From Morella rubra (taxonomy: Eukaryota; Streptophyta; Magnoliopsida; Fagales; Myricaceae): a stretch of DNA of 64,000 nt. Of this stretch, positions 24,973-37,000 are shown one piece after another. Where the stretch lies: positions 154,493 to 218,492 of the forward strand of contig RXIC02000227.1 in the NCBI GenBank assembly GCA_003952965.2, given 5' to 3'. The translations under genes were made by a program, and so were the position numbers. Position 1 is the first letter of the stretch; each line of letters begins with the position of its first letter. Under the pieces are notes generated by a model. That model ran no database searches. It saw nothing but the letters and a program-made list of their open reading frames with translations, and had not been told where the DNA came from.

Positions 24973-27900
24973 CTAATTAATTGATTCTGATGAGCCGCGC
25001 GAGTTGGGAGAAGGCATGAGCCTAATTTTTGATGAACTCGTACAAGGAGGCATGTAAGGAGGGGGTCCGCGGATGCTCGTCTCTGGCGTTCCACCATCTC
25101 TCACTATAAAGACAGTGTTCATACCCCAGCTTAGATGCCGATCCAAATGGCAGTGCCATAGCCATACTCCTGCAAGAGATTATCCGGAACTAATTATAGC
25201 AAGTACTCATGGTTAATTATATATATATACTAAAAACAAAACGAAATTCAAGCTTCTTGTTTGTGAAAGAAACTAAACTCAGTTACTCAATAATGTTGAT
25301 AGAGAAACATACCGGGATTACTTGCTCTGAATCTAAGGGCAACCCATCCTTTCTTAGGTAGCGAGACGGTGTTCATCTTTGGTGGATCAACCAAATTGTA
25401 AGTTTCTGGGTCACTCACATTATCAAAGTTCCCGAAACCTGAGCCAACAACGTAAAACGTATACCCATGTAGGTGCATTGGATGATCCTCAGACGCATCT
25501 AACACAGTAGTACCTTGAAACACTATCTCCACCTCTTCATTATAGTTAAGCACCTTCAACCTGGTTCCTTGGACAGTCTCAGCTGTATAGTCAGGCACAT
25601 CATCTGACGTAAAGTTGTAAAAATTTGGTGGGTAGTCTGGAAAATCTGGGGTGTAAACCCCACTCATGTTCCTGTATTACAAGTATTTGGAGTCAAGATG
25701 CTTAGTGGATTCCATTAATACTAGAGAACTCACTTCCGATATGTACTAACAATATCACACATTCACACTAGACCAGGATTTTCAACGAATGATTTGCCCT
25801 GCGGTTAGGTTGAAATTGGACCTCAAATATAAGGAGATGGCATAAGAAAGAGGGTTGAAAAGAAGAGTACCTGTAGTAGGCAAGTAATACGTCTGTGGAA
25901 GGGTTAATCCAACTGACATTGTTTAAGCTTGAAGAAAGAGAATTTTGAGTCTCTCCCTCGTAGTCGAATTCAATACTGTTCATAGCAACTACTATATACA
26001 TTCTGGTAGTGATGTTTTTGGGGATATCTACCGGATGATCGTCGTCCGCTAAGCTCCTAAGACGCTTTGTGAAGGTTACTGCAGAATTGAAATCATCGTA
26101 GATCGGAAGGCTACTGGGAAAAATAGGAGCTGCTGAGGGAGTGTAGTTGCCTCTGTATTCAAGAATTGCTGTGGCATTTGTGTGGTCGTAATCTGTGTCA
26201 TCCGGCCTGACACTATCGTATTGTCTAGTAGCCATGTAATAGCGGCCAAGAGGCTGGTTTGCTGTGACCAAAATGTCCATTGTTTGTCCCGGGGTTATCA
26301 TGAGAGAATCGGAAACCACGGGTTTAACGTATGATCCATCCAATCCTACCAAAGTGAGGTTATGTTGAGCAATTGCAAAAAAGAGTTCGGCGTTCATGGC
26401 TGCATTGACTAACCGAAGAAGATACGTCTTGCCATAATCTACTTGCCACCGATACGTACTGTCTACAACACAAGAATGACTGCATTCAGAAGAGATATTC
26501 AACAATCATTTTCCTCTAGTATTCACTTTTTCTACTTTTTCCCCTCTACTGAATGAATGTAATTGCAGGTAAGAACATATTTCATGGATAAAGGTTAAAA
26601 AAGGACTGATAGAACAAGATTATAAAGTTTAAACGTTGGGTCTCAGGACTTAAAAATGGGAGAAACACCACGTCTAAAATGGTGACAAGTTAAGAAAGAT
26701 GTTCGCATTGGTTCCTCTGTTAGCATTTTAATAATCGCAGAAAGAAAATGTCTTTCCCTTATCATAACCATTTGTGTATTTGTGTGTGTGTGTGTCTCCA
26801 CGTACCGCTAGAGCAAGGGAGGAAGTCACCCGGTTGGCCATTGATAACATAACAATCTGAGCGAGGAGTATCAGCACCAGATTCGAGATCCTCAGCAACT
26901 TCCTCGTTCACGTCGCCCTTATACCAAGATCCTGCAAGTACAAGAGAAGAATCAATTTACAGGCGTTAATAATACAAATGGGACTACATCTGACACTAGC
27001 CTTCTGCATATTGATATCGGTAGGCGCAACGTCCTGATTCACTTTTCTAGCTAGTTCTATTTGGTAATCGTCAGAATATTTCGAGTTAAATTGTATGGAA
27101 GTTTCTAAACCAGCTCAAAGATTTGGTGGAAAGCCTCAGATGGACGCATCTTAATTTACTATAGGTAAAACGACAGGGTAAGTTTGATAAATTCTAGTAA
27201 CAGTAAAAAGATACTTCACATACCGAGTACAACAATTACTTCTCCATCTGGTTGGGGAAATGGGAAACCAGTCTCGTTCAATGGCAAAACGACAATAGCG
27301 CCATGCACACCAGCTCGTGTCCAATCGCTATGGGCATGCCACCAAAGTGTCCCTTCCTCATCCGAAAATATAATTTCATAAGTAAAGTTCGCTCCTGCTT
27401 CTATTGGACACTGTGTGATGTACTCTGGACCATCCGACCATGGGTTTCTTGGTTGATGCACTCCATGCCTGTACGTATAAAACACCATTTCTTTTAAGAT
27501 TACCATCTTTTCTATAATTCTTTTCTTATTTTTATTTCATACGTTTGACTTTTCATGTTTTATTTTAATTTGTTGGGTCTGTATTATGACCCTCCCAGCC
27601 CCACCTAAATGCTTAGTTACGGTCTGAACTTGGAACTTTATACACTTTCGAGCAACTGGAATTATAGAGACCAAAAAGAAAGAAGAAAACAAGAATTACA
27701 GTTAGCCCTGAGGGTCAATCGAAGGACTTTCTTGACTCTTGATTGTTGGGCCAGCGATAAGGACCATTCATATCCACGTCTTCATTTGGAATTATACTGA
27801 CATTCCTCACACTCCATTAGAACTCCTGAATCCCTCCTCTTTCACTCTTTTTCTGGATTTCTTTATTAATTTTTTCGGCTTTTGTTTATATTCCTACGGA

Positions 27901-28601
27901 TTAAACTGCAACTTACGTACGCCAGTACAGTCCTTGGAAAAGCAACTACCATTCCATCACTAACGTTTGAAGTACTATTAATGGTTAAAGAAACGAAAAG
28001 TTTTCTTAATTTTTTGGTTATCTGATAGAGTTAGTACATGATATATAAGTGTTTATGTCTAGATGAGAAATATCTTCATCAGAAAAATTATAAGCACCTT
28101 ACAAAACATAAGCACGAAGATGAAAGCATATAACATCTCTGCTTGTGTAAAAAATGTGATAATGTATGATTAGAAGCTTAGATAGGTGTATATTGAGTAG
28201 GAATGTCTGTGCTTAGTCGTTTGAGCTTGGGGGGAGAGAGAGAGAGGGTACCAGTGAATAGTAACACCGTAGTCTCCTTGGTTCTGTACATTTACAAACA
28301 CGGTATCCCCTTTTGTCGCACGAATCACAGGGCCTGGGAGACTATCATTCACAACCAACATACTCTTGCTGCTACACAACCTTGTAAAGTTGGTCTCCTT
28401 CAGCTGCATCATTGACAAAACCACCATAAACAATTAATATATTCTTCATCAAACGAAAACAAGAGGTGAACGAGAGAGAAACAGAGAGGGGGTACTGCTT
28501 ACAACGAAGTCATAGTAATGGACTTCGCCGTTAACCCAACCAAGGAACATCCCCAAGATCAGAAGCAGAAGCCCCAGAAACCCTGAAGGCGCAGACATCA
28601 T
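24973..28601 (-). CDS. Laccase L4 (laccase-14/15-like), intact, 589 aa
   Basis: Exons on the minus strand: 28601-28503, 28403-28252, 27468-27224, 26931-26806, 26462-25871, 25671-25313 and 25169-24973 (99, 152, 245, 126, 592, 359 and 197 nt) join without a break. The signal peptide starts [17 protein letters not shown]; the mature end begins near GEVHYYDFV. Copper motifs are HW-HGVHQ (residues 83-89), WWHAHSDW (126-133), HPMHLHGY (468-475) and [12 protein letters not shown] (530-541). Several N-x-S/T sequons suggest a glycosylated apoplastic enzyme. Exons 3-7 and introns 3-6 are very close to L3, but exons 1-2 and intron 2 (783 bp) are different, placing a recombination boundary near the start of exon 3. 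The expected role is phenolic oxidation in the cell wall or seed coat, by family only. Confidence 0.92.
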
Positions 28602-28681
28602 GTTCTCAGTTCTCAAGCCGGCTCCCCTGTTGGGTTACTGTAGTGTATTTGAAAGCCAGCTACGTACATATATGGTTTGAG

Positions 28682-28690
28682 TTTATTATA
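28682..28690 (-). promoter_or_regulatory. Putative TATA box of laccase L4
   Basis: The minus strand reads TATAATAAA about 85 bp upstream of the L4 start. The sequence 5' to it differs from that of L1 and L3, in line with the different exon 1 of L4. Confidence 0.4.
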
Positions 28691-29224
28691 GCACTTAGTA
28701 GTCAGTAGTCCTTGTACAGTTAGGTTGAGTTGGACATGAGCTTCCTCCTCATCATGTTGAATTCTTGTTATGAGAGTTCTGGACTCGACTGGTTGTTAGT
28801 CAACCACTTTCTGAGAAAATTCTCTAACTAGAGTTTGACCCAAAATGCTGCACATACTGCCCGATTATTCTTATAGCTAAATACACATTTTCAAGCAGGG
28901 AAAAGCAATTAGTAAAAAGCACTTGAATATATTACTAATCGTTTCTTCTGGTCCATCTATTTGTAAATTAAACAAACCAAGTGGCAGCCAACGTGACGAC
29001 GTGTGTGCCTTTACCTCGTGCAAAATGTGAGGTGCAGATGAGCATTTGGAACTTTAGTTGCAAGTCTCGGAGGTCAGACAGAGCCACGTGAAGTCGCCCA
29101 AGATCTTTCATATGAAACTGCTTGACAAGATGTTGCTTCGGGTGCAACAGGTTTGCCAAATGACAGAGCCCAGTGCCCACCTTATTTTCCTTAACGTCTC
29201 TGAATTCTCAAATTGTTTGTTAGT

Positions 29225-29672
29225 TCGTGTTTGGGTGGCACAAAAATATTTTCACAGGTATATTTTTAAAAATTTATTATAAAAAATCATTTTACACCTT
29301 CAAACTACCAAAACAATCTCAAATAGAGGTCACAACTACCACATTTGAAACGTTGGACCATCAAACTTTCAAAATTAATCAATTTGTACTATGAAATAAA
29401 ATCTGATGGTTAACACTGGCACAGAATTTTAACAGTTGGATCTTTCTTAGAGTGCAAAGTGATGAAATTTGATAGTTTTATAACTCATATTAATGTTCGA
29501 TAATTAGGACTGTTTGAGTTTACTTTAGTAGTTTGAAAACTAAATTGACTTTTAATACTTTTACATAAACTCCAATACTTTTTGTACTGATTCTAACAAC
29601 GTTTTCACAAACTCATAGAATCTACTCTACCTCTAATAAACTTTTCTTTGTCCATCTAAACAAGGCCCTAGT
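29225..29672. mobile_element. Possible MITE
   Basis: The left end TCGTGTTTGGGTGGCACAAA and the reverse complement of the right end, CCTTGTTTAGATGGACAAAG, are related and carry the TGTTTGGRTGG-type end common in plant MITEs. The interior is AT-rich and non-coding. No clear target-site duplication was found, so the borders are approximate. The mirrored copy is at about 52,110-52,560. Confidence 0.35.
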
Positions 29673-30155
29673 CTTTGAGAATCTACCTGCTCCACTTGTT
29701 ATTCAGGAATCAGTATAGAGAATATACACCACTTTTTAAAAGCATTACTGATCCAATTTTATGAGCACAAAGATTTTTTTTTACTTTTCTGGAGCATGTT
29801 TGTCATTTAATTAAAAAATGGCTAATGATCTTAATTTTCAACTATTGTCTTATATTAGATCAGATGCAAAATTATATATCTGTCAATCTCAGTCAAATGC
29901 ATTCTAACCTCAAACCCCGAATCAAAATTGTGAGAGTTACATGCATATTATGATAATATAATTAAAATTGTTCTCTTCTTTGTCAATTTAAAAATTTTAG
30001 AACGAGGGGTGATTTAACAATTCTGAACCACGTTTTGCTACTTGAAACCATCAAATCCTATTGAAGACAAATAATCATCTGTTAGATGAACAATATCCTT
30101 GTTTAGGTTCTCTATTTTTTTTTTTTTCTAATAAAAGTTGTTCCGTTTAGACATA

Positions 30156-30335
30156 GGGCGTTTGTTTGCCCAATTTTTTGGGGCTTAAAATTTCCACCAC
30201 ACTAAACACATTTCATAAACTTTATAAACTTCACACTTTTACATATACTTACACTTTTCACAAACCTAATAAACTTCAACATTTAAAAAATTAAAAGTTT
30301 TGAGAATATTCTTAAAATTTTGGTAAACAAACCTC
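30156..30335. mobile_element. Short fold-back element (MITE-like)
   Basis: The left end GGGCGTTTGTTTGCCCAATTTT-like sequence and the reverse complement of the right end, GAGGTTTGTTTACCAAAATT, form imperfect terminal inverted repeats around about 180 bp. There is no coding capacity. The mirror copy at about 51,392-51,617 is longer because of an enlarged A run. Confidence 0.45.
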
Positions 30336-31026
30336 AACTATATATCCGACCGCGTGCGAGTTCTTTAACATGAAAAATCCCCATTGAACGCGAACTCCAA
30401 TAACGAAGGGAAAATTCAGCTGCATCTAACTTTCCACTTCCATGGTCAATTTGCTTTCCCACCGGCTAGCAAGAGACAAGCAGAAAAGCACCGTCCAAGA
30501 TCTTACCCAGTTTGCTTTCCGATACAATACGTCGACCGTTCCCATCGTCCGGCATTGCTGTAGTCTGTAGACCTTACCTAATATACCAAAAAACGAGCGG
30601 GATTAATTAGTAAACTACAAAGAGGCTTTGGCTCTCTGCACTTCTCATTTCGCATCCACTGCAAAATAAAGAAAAAGGAAGAAGAAGAAAAGAAGAGGAG
30701 AAAAAACTGACTTTTAGTTGTGATTTGACCGTACAAACTATCCATGCAGATGTTTTTATTTTAAATTTTTTAAGTTCGTATATATACGAGAATTGCTATT
30801 AAAGTCATCTCTAATTTGGTCTCCAAATTAGATGGTAAAATTCACAGAGATAAAAATAGTGTGTGAGACTTACAGCATTTAATATTATTTATATTAATTA
30901 TTGAATATTATCCTACCACATTTAATATATATTGTGTTTACGTCTTTCCGTCGTGTAATTGGACCAAGAGCATAGTATCAGAAGGTTGTCTTAAAGATCT
31001 ACTACAATAGATATAATTTTATGTTA

Positions 31027-31394
31027 GGGAAAATACACTTTTCACCCAAACTATGGAGTAGTGACACATTGCACCCAAACTACCATCTTTAAGACATTCA
31101 CCCTTAAACTACCAATGTTATACATTTTGCACCCTAAACTACCCACTTTGACACATTACACCCTCCAACTACTAATATTAAACACTTTGCACCCTCCATT
31201 TGACAATAATACCCTTGAGAAATTAATGAATTGACAACAATATCTAAGGGCATTATCGTCATTTTAGTTTGAAAATTTGATAAAGGGTGCAAAGTGTTAA
31301 AAATTGGTAGTTGAGGGTCAATGTGTCAAAATTGGTAGTTTAGGGTGCAAAGTGTAAAATATATGGTAGTTCATGTGAAAAATGTATTTTCCCC
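31027..31394. mobile_element. MITE with 9-bp target-site duplication
   Basis: The element starts GGGAAAATACACTTTTCAC and its end, reverse-complemented, starts GGGGAAAATACATTTTTCAC, so the terminal inverted repeats are good. Both sides carry TTTATGTTA (31,018-31,026 and 31,395-31,403), a 9-bp direct repeat typical of Mutator-type transposition. The 368-bp interior consists of repeated 'cactttgcaccc...aactacca' words in both orientations and does not code. The right-arm copy is at 50,310-50,694 with the same flanks. Confidence 0.75.
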
Positions 31395-31785
31395 TTTATG
31401 TTATATGCACGCTGGGCCTTAACACCTTATTCAACCGCTTAGTTTGGGTTTTGGCCCTGGGGAGGGGATGAAGAATCCTTGATCTGTTGGGCTTAAGTTT
31501 TGAGCCTGCGCACCTACGTGTTCGTGGCCACGTGTGGAACTTACTATTTTTAGGCCTGGATCCAGCTCTCCATGAAGTTCCCTTGCTCAGCTCCATTGTG
31601 TTTGTCCAAAAGTGGGTGAAATCAAGGATTTTCCTTGTTAAACGCACAAGATAAAGACTAGTATCGCGAGTCTTTTCCTAATCCATTTATTGCCTACTAT
31701 TCAGCATTTTTTTCCCTTTTTTTTTCTTAAAAATAAGAAGTAATTATTACAGGCCAATTACATGAAAAAAATTTTAGAGGACTGG

Positions 31786-31988
31786 CTGAGTTTGGATGGG
31801 TAAAAAAAAAAAGTTTTATAATGAAGTTTTGTTGTTGTTGGAATTTATAAAAATGTATTAAAGTTTATAAAAAAATTATTGCCATTTGCCAAAATTTGTT
31901 GGAGTTTGTAAAAAAATTATTGGAGTTGGTAAAAAGGTAGTTGTGAAATTTTTTTTAAAAAAAATCTTGACATCCAAACATAAGCTAA
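31786..31988. mobile_element. Short fold-back element (MITE-like)
   Basis: The left end TGAGTTTGGATGGGTAAAAA and the reverse complement of the right end, TAGCTTATGTTTGGATGTCA, form imperfect inverted repeats of the TTTGGATG type. It is about 200 bp, A/T-rich and non-coding. The mirror copy is at about 49,715-49,920. Confidence 0.4.
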
Positions 31989-32360
31989 AATGAATAAAAC
32001 ATAAATTCTTTTGCAAAAAATCATTAAATAGAATAAAAAATAACCCTAATAATGATTTCTTGATTCCATATTGATATAAAAAATGGAAATAAAAGAAAAG
32101 GATATGCTCATCAGAATATTTCCTTGCCTCATCGCTAAAAGTTGACCCAACAAATAATAATATCGGGATGAATTTTTTTCGGGTAGAATTAAAACGGCAT
32201 CGTACGTGTCTAAACATTTGAGAAAAGTCACACCTTGGATTTGAGGTATAGCATCTCATATAATCCGACCAAAAACATAGATATAAAATAAAAAAAAACA
32301 AAAGTTTGAAGGCATGTTAGTAGTGGGTTCCATCTTAATGCCTATTTTTTCTTCAATCTT

Positions 32361-32395
<35 letters not shown>

Positions 32396-32544
32396 GCAAT
32401 TTCAGGTCCTTTTCTGGAGGAAAGAAACAAATTTGTGGATGCCTCGTGAAATCTTTTCTTCCGTGGAAACTTCACTCATAAAAGAATATAAAAATCAATT
32501 AAACTAACGTTACCGATTTTTCATGAAGTTTAGGTTGATTTTCA

Positions 32545-32943
32545 TGTAGAGTATGTTCGGCATATGAAAATCTTCACTACCAAACATAAATTGCAGAAAA
32601 AAAAATTACAAGAAAATTCTTAAAAAAATTCGACATGTTGAGCTAACTTTTTCATTTTCTCAATATTAAAAACTACATCAATATTCTCTCTCCTCACTTG
32701 TTCACTTTCGAAATATTAAAATACTCCATCAAATTTTCATTCTCCCTACTTTTTTCACAATCCAAGGCTGGGGTCTTCATTTTGAAAAACTCCAAAATTT
32801 TTCAACACTCACCAAGCATACATCAAAATTTTCATTATTTTTTCATAGACTCTAATAAAACTTTAATCTACCTAAAGTTTCACACCAACACTAAAATTTT
32901 CTAAAATAAAATTCAAAATTTCCATTTGCCAAACGTGCCCTTA
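32545..32943. mobile_element. Possible MITE
   Basis: The left end GTATGTTCGGCATATGAAAA and the reverse complement of the right end, GGCACGTTTGGCAAATGGAA, are related. The 400-bp interior is AT-rich and non-coding. The mirror copy lies at about 48,750-49,145. Confidence 0.35.
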
Positions 32944-33716
32944 GAAAAATAAAATAAAATAAATTTTAACTGTAAAATATATTTTGAAAATTTTATTAAT
33001 TTTTCTGTGCTAATGTCCTAAAACTGGTATTAAAAAAAATATTTGATATTTGGCCTTTTTTGGTAATGTGTGATTTAGATTCTATTTATAATCTCAAAGA
33101 GAATTAGACTACTTTGCACAGAAGAAAAGGCTGGAAATGACAGGCGTCGTGAGTTCAAGTTCAACTATACTCTCAAGGGCAGGATTGTTGCAAAGTATTT
33201 TTTTTCATAAAATTATTTTCAAGCTCTTCAGGAAGATATATTTAAATATTAGCTCTAATTATCAACCGTATTAGAAAATTATCTTTAAAATACGTGAATT
33301 CACCAAATAAATGTAATAATTATATTTCATTATCCTCTCAAACATATAAAGTTATTAAAATATTCTACTTTGAAAATATTTTTATGACACAATCTTAACT
33401 GCGAAATTTTAATCCGAATAAAAAGTAAATTTGTTAATAATTTGAAATATTATATGTTAAATTTAATAATTTAAGGTATAAAGTGGATATCCTCTAAAAA
33501 GAAAAAGAGAAAAAGGTAAGTTAAGGACCGGAGCGTTGACATTAAAGTTAGCGATTTGTTTCCTTAAACTAGAAGCACAAGTCAAATGTTCCCTTGAGCA
33601 AACGTCGCATGCCTTGCGGAAAAGCACTTTCCTGCTTGAAGAGTGGGGCCAACATGAAGGGCCAGCAGCTTTGGAGACAAAGAAAGTACAATTGTGGAAT
33701 GCCAGGTCATCACCCA

Positions 33717-33722
33717 CACGTG
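33717..33722. promoter_or_regulatory. G-box (CACGTG) upstream of PABP
   Basis: A perfect CACGTG lies about 75 bp upstream of the PABP TATA box, a usual place for a bZIP/bHLH binding site in plants. The right copy is at 47,968-47,973. Confidence 0.5.
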
Positions 33723-33793
33723 CGTGTCTTTAAACTTGCGAGGCGGAAACGAACCGGTTCGTCCCACCGAACCCGCTCTCTCTCGCGCTCATG

Positions 33794-33801
33794 TATAAAT
33801 A
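33794..33801 (+). promoter_or_regulatory. TATA box of PABP gene (left copy)
   Basis: TATAAATA lies about 265 bp upstream of the PABP start codon and is followed by a CT-rich stretch (33,825-33,855) typical of plant transcription start regions. Confidence 0.65.
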
Positions 33802-33865
33802 TAAGCCGCGCTTCGCTTCGTCCCTTCCCCTCTCTCCCACACTCTCTATTCTCAGAGAAAGTAAG

Positions 33866-33900
33866 AACAAAAAATAAAAAACCCAAAACAAAAAAAAAGA
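33866..33900 (+). promoter_or_regulatory. A-rich tract in the PABP 5' leader
   Basis: Between the likely transcription start and the ATG lies a run made almost only of A with a few C, T and G (AACAAAAAATAAAAAACCC and on). In animals, PABPC1 mRNA has such an A-rich leader and PABP binds it to repress its own translation. Whether the plant leader works the same way is inference. Confidence 0.45.
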
Positions 33901-34066
33901 GGAAGAATTTCGTATTCTCAGGAGAGGGTAACTTTGGTTTTCCTTCCTTAACGTATTCCCAAACTATATATATTTTTTAATTCATCTTGAGTTTGTTTTC
34001 CCCTGAACCTTTCAATTTATTTCCAAAACTTCGATTTTTGTTTGCGAAGTCCTTTCTGTGATAGCA

Positions 34067-37000
34067 ATGGCGGCGGCGATTTCGGCTCAGGAGGCTCCAG
34101 AGGCAGTGACGTCTCAACCGGCGGCCGGTCCGGAAGTTGCGACCGGGGTTCATGCAAACCTGTCGCTGTATGTGGGGGATCTGGACCCGAGCGTGGACGA
34201 GTCGCAGCTCCTCGATTTGTTTGGTCAGGTGGGTCAGGTCGTATCCATTAGGGTTTGCAGGGATCAGACCCGGAGGTCCTCTCTCGGCTACGCTTATGTT
34301 AATTACGCCAACGCTCAGGACGGTTCGTACTACGATGCTGTTTGATCACCTATTGCCATTGTTCTCCAATTGAGTTCTTTATTTTCTTTAATTTGCAATA
34401 TTTATATCTATGCGTTTTTATATGGACATGTGTGTTTGTTTCTATTTTCTTAAAAACTGAACTTCCTTCTGATAACGAACCATATATATATATATATATG
34501 CATACGTTTGTGTGCGAATATGTCTATTCATGGATTATTCTGCATTTTTCTTTGGTTCTCTTCGAGTGTTTGAGTGTGTCTTTGCGCATGCGAGATACTG
34601 CAATTTTCAGGTCCGATTTTAGGACCTTTGATTTTGATTAAATACTTTTGTGTTCTTTTTTCCTCCTTTTTTTTGTTATTTAGTGTAACTGTCTGGAGAT
34701 AGTTTATTGGCTTTGATCAATGTGTGCGGGTGTTAGTGTAAAAGTCACTTATTTAGTATATTCGCTTGATTGCATTGTTAATGGTGGTTTCGTAAAAATG
34801 TCGTTTCTCTGTCTTTTCCTTGAATTTTCTTCTGAGTTCTGAGTATTGTTTACGGGGGATCAAAATGAAGCCAATGATATGTAGCTGTCTGTTTGTGTCA
34901 TTACTTAGATTTATAGTATCTAGTTTTAGATTATCTTTGTTTTATGTTTTGATAACTCTCAAAAAATATGATTAATGCATGTTTCTTTAAGTTTGGAGCA
35001 TTTGTGTGAAAGCTTACTTCTTGTCGTAGGTTCTGTGATTTTATTGTTTATGTGTTATTCTTGTTAGAATGTTGCTTTTTGTCTTACGAAAAAAAAAAAA
35101 AAAAAACCTTGTTCTTTTCTTGTGGCTGTGGGGGATGGGAGTTTTTTTCAAAGTAGTAGAAACTTGTCTGTGTCTTTTTTAGTTTTTGCTGACAATTAAG
35201 ACAGAGTATTTTCATGTCCTTTTTTTGTGTTTACTCTGTCCAAGTAGCCTTTGAGAGATCTTTCTTTTGCAAAGTCTGTTTGGATTCGAGATCGCTTTAG
35301 ACATGAGATTGATTCTCTTTTTTATAATTGAGATGAATTGTCAAAATTGTGGATAAATTATTTACTATTTGGATAGTGGCTTCTGCACAAACAAAAAGAG
35401 TCTTTGGCAAGCGGGATTAGGTGCTCTGTATGTGCAATTTATTTTGAAGGATGAGATTCTGAGATCTTATCATGATGATGTTACTGCTCGGTGCTTTGCT
35501 TGCTTTTTCCAGTCCTCATTTCCATGAAGTGCCAACATTTCGTAGTTCTTCTACAATTGTGGAAGACTTAGTTGTCCACTGAGCTTGTTGATCAGTGCTT
35601 TTGAATTTTGAATTTGATTAGGGCAAGCTATCAATAGTTTATTTAGCATGTGCCCTCTTTTATACTACGTATGCACAAATACATTGAATTATGAATGTGA
35701 GAGTTATATTTGTATTTCTGTTTGCTTGTACGTGATAATTGTAAAGTTGCATGAGGAACAACGAGTTCAGGTAGCTTAATGCTTTCCAGCTTTCTTAACT
35801 ATGCATTTTTTTCAACCATCAAATTGTGCAGGTTCTTTCTTTCATCTTCCTTATTCTTTTAATAATCCTGCTAGGTATTTGAAAACCACAAACTGGAGTG
35901 TGATATTTCTTTTTTGTTCCTTAATTGTTTTGGAATTAATATCTGTGCCCAAACTTAGTGTTGACCCTGGTTTGCTTCCTCAAAACTTGCAGCTGCTCAT
36001 GCTATGGGTGTTCTGAATTTTACTCCTGTCAATGGGAAATCCATCAGGATTATGTATTCTCATCGAGATCCAAGTATTCGGAAAAGCGGATATGCCAACA
36101 TTTTTATTAAGAACTTGGACTCATCAATAGATAACAAGGCATTGCATGATACTTTTGCTGCCTTTGGGACTGTACTTTCTTCCAAGGTGGAAGTTGATAG
36201 CAATGGTCAGTCTAAAGGTTATGGATATGTACAATTTGATAATGAGGAGTCTGCACAAAATGCAATTAAACATTTGAATGGCATGCTGATAAATGATAAA
36301 AAAGTCTACGTTGGACTTTTTGTTCGACGTCAAGAAAGGACTCAAGCAAATGGATCCCCTAAGTTCACTAATGTTTATGTGAAAAATTTGCCTGAAACAA
36401 CTACTGATGATGACCTCAAGAAACTTTTTGGTGCCTATGGCACGATCACTAGTGCGGTTGTTATGACCGATGCAAATGGGAAGTCCAGATGTTTTGGTTT
36501 TGTAAATTACCAGAGCACAGATGATGCTGTTGCTGCAGTTGAAAAGTTGAATGGGACACCGGTCAGTGATGACAAGGTTCTATTTGTGGGTAGGGCTCAA
36601 AGTAAAGCGGAAAGGGAGGCAGAGTTGAAGGCCAAATTTGAACAGGAAAAAATTAGTAGATATGAGAAACTACAAGCTGCTAACTTATATCTGAAAAATC
36701 TAGATGACAATGTTAACGATGACAAGCTGAAGGAGTTATTCTCTGAGTTTGGAAGTGTGACGTCATGTAAGGTATATATTCTCCTTCAAGTGATATAATA
36801 TTTTTACCGTCTTTCCAAGCAGGTCCTTATTCGGACTTGTCAGTGATCCCATTGTAATAATTGTTTTCAAGTAGTGACTCTTAGTGAGGCTTTGTTTTGA
36901 CATGATTCTTTTAGGTCATGCTTGATACACAAGGTCACAGCAAGGGATCTGGTTTTGTGGCCTTTTCTACACCAGAGGAAGCTACAAAAGCTGTGAGTTA

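Larger units (their letters stand above)
28602..34066. other. Intergenic region between L4 and PABP, with small inverted-repeat elements
   Basis: No coding gene is seen in this 5.5-kb AT-rich stretch. It carries the L4 promoter, at least four short elements with imperfect inverted ends (listed separately), long A/T runs, and the PABP promoter at its right end. The region is repeated in reverse at 47,624-53,177. Confidence 0.6.

Noticed and set aside
31876-32301. 141-codon Phe-rich frame
   Set aside because: AT-rich intergenic DNA next to a fold-back element. The composition is what such DNA gives by chance, and the right-arm copy ends differently.
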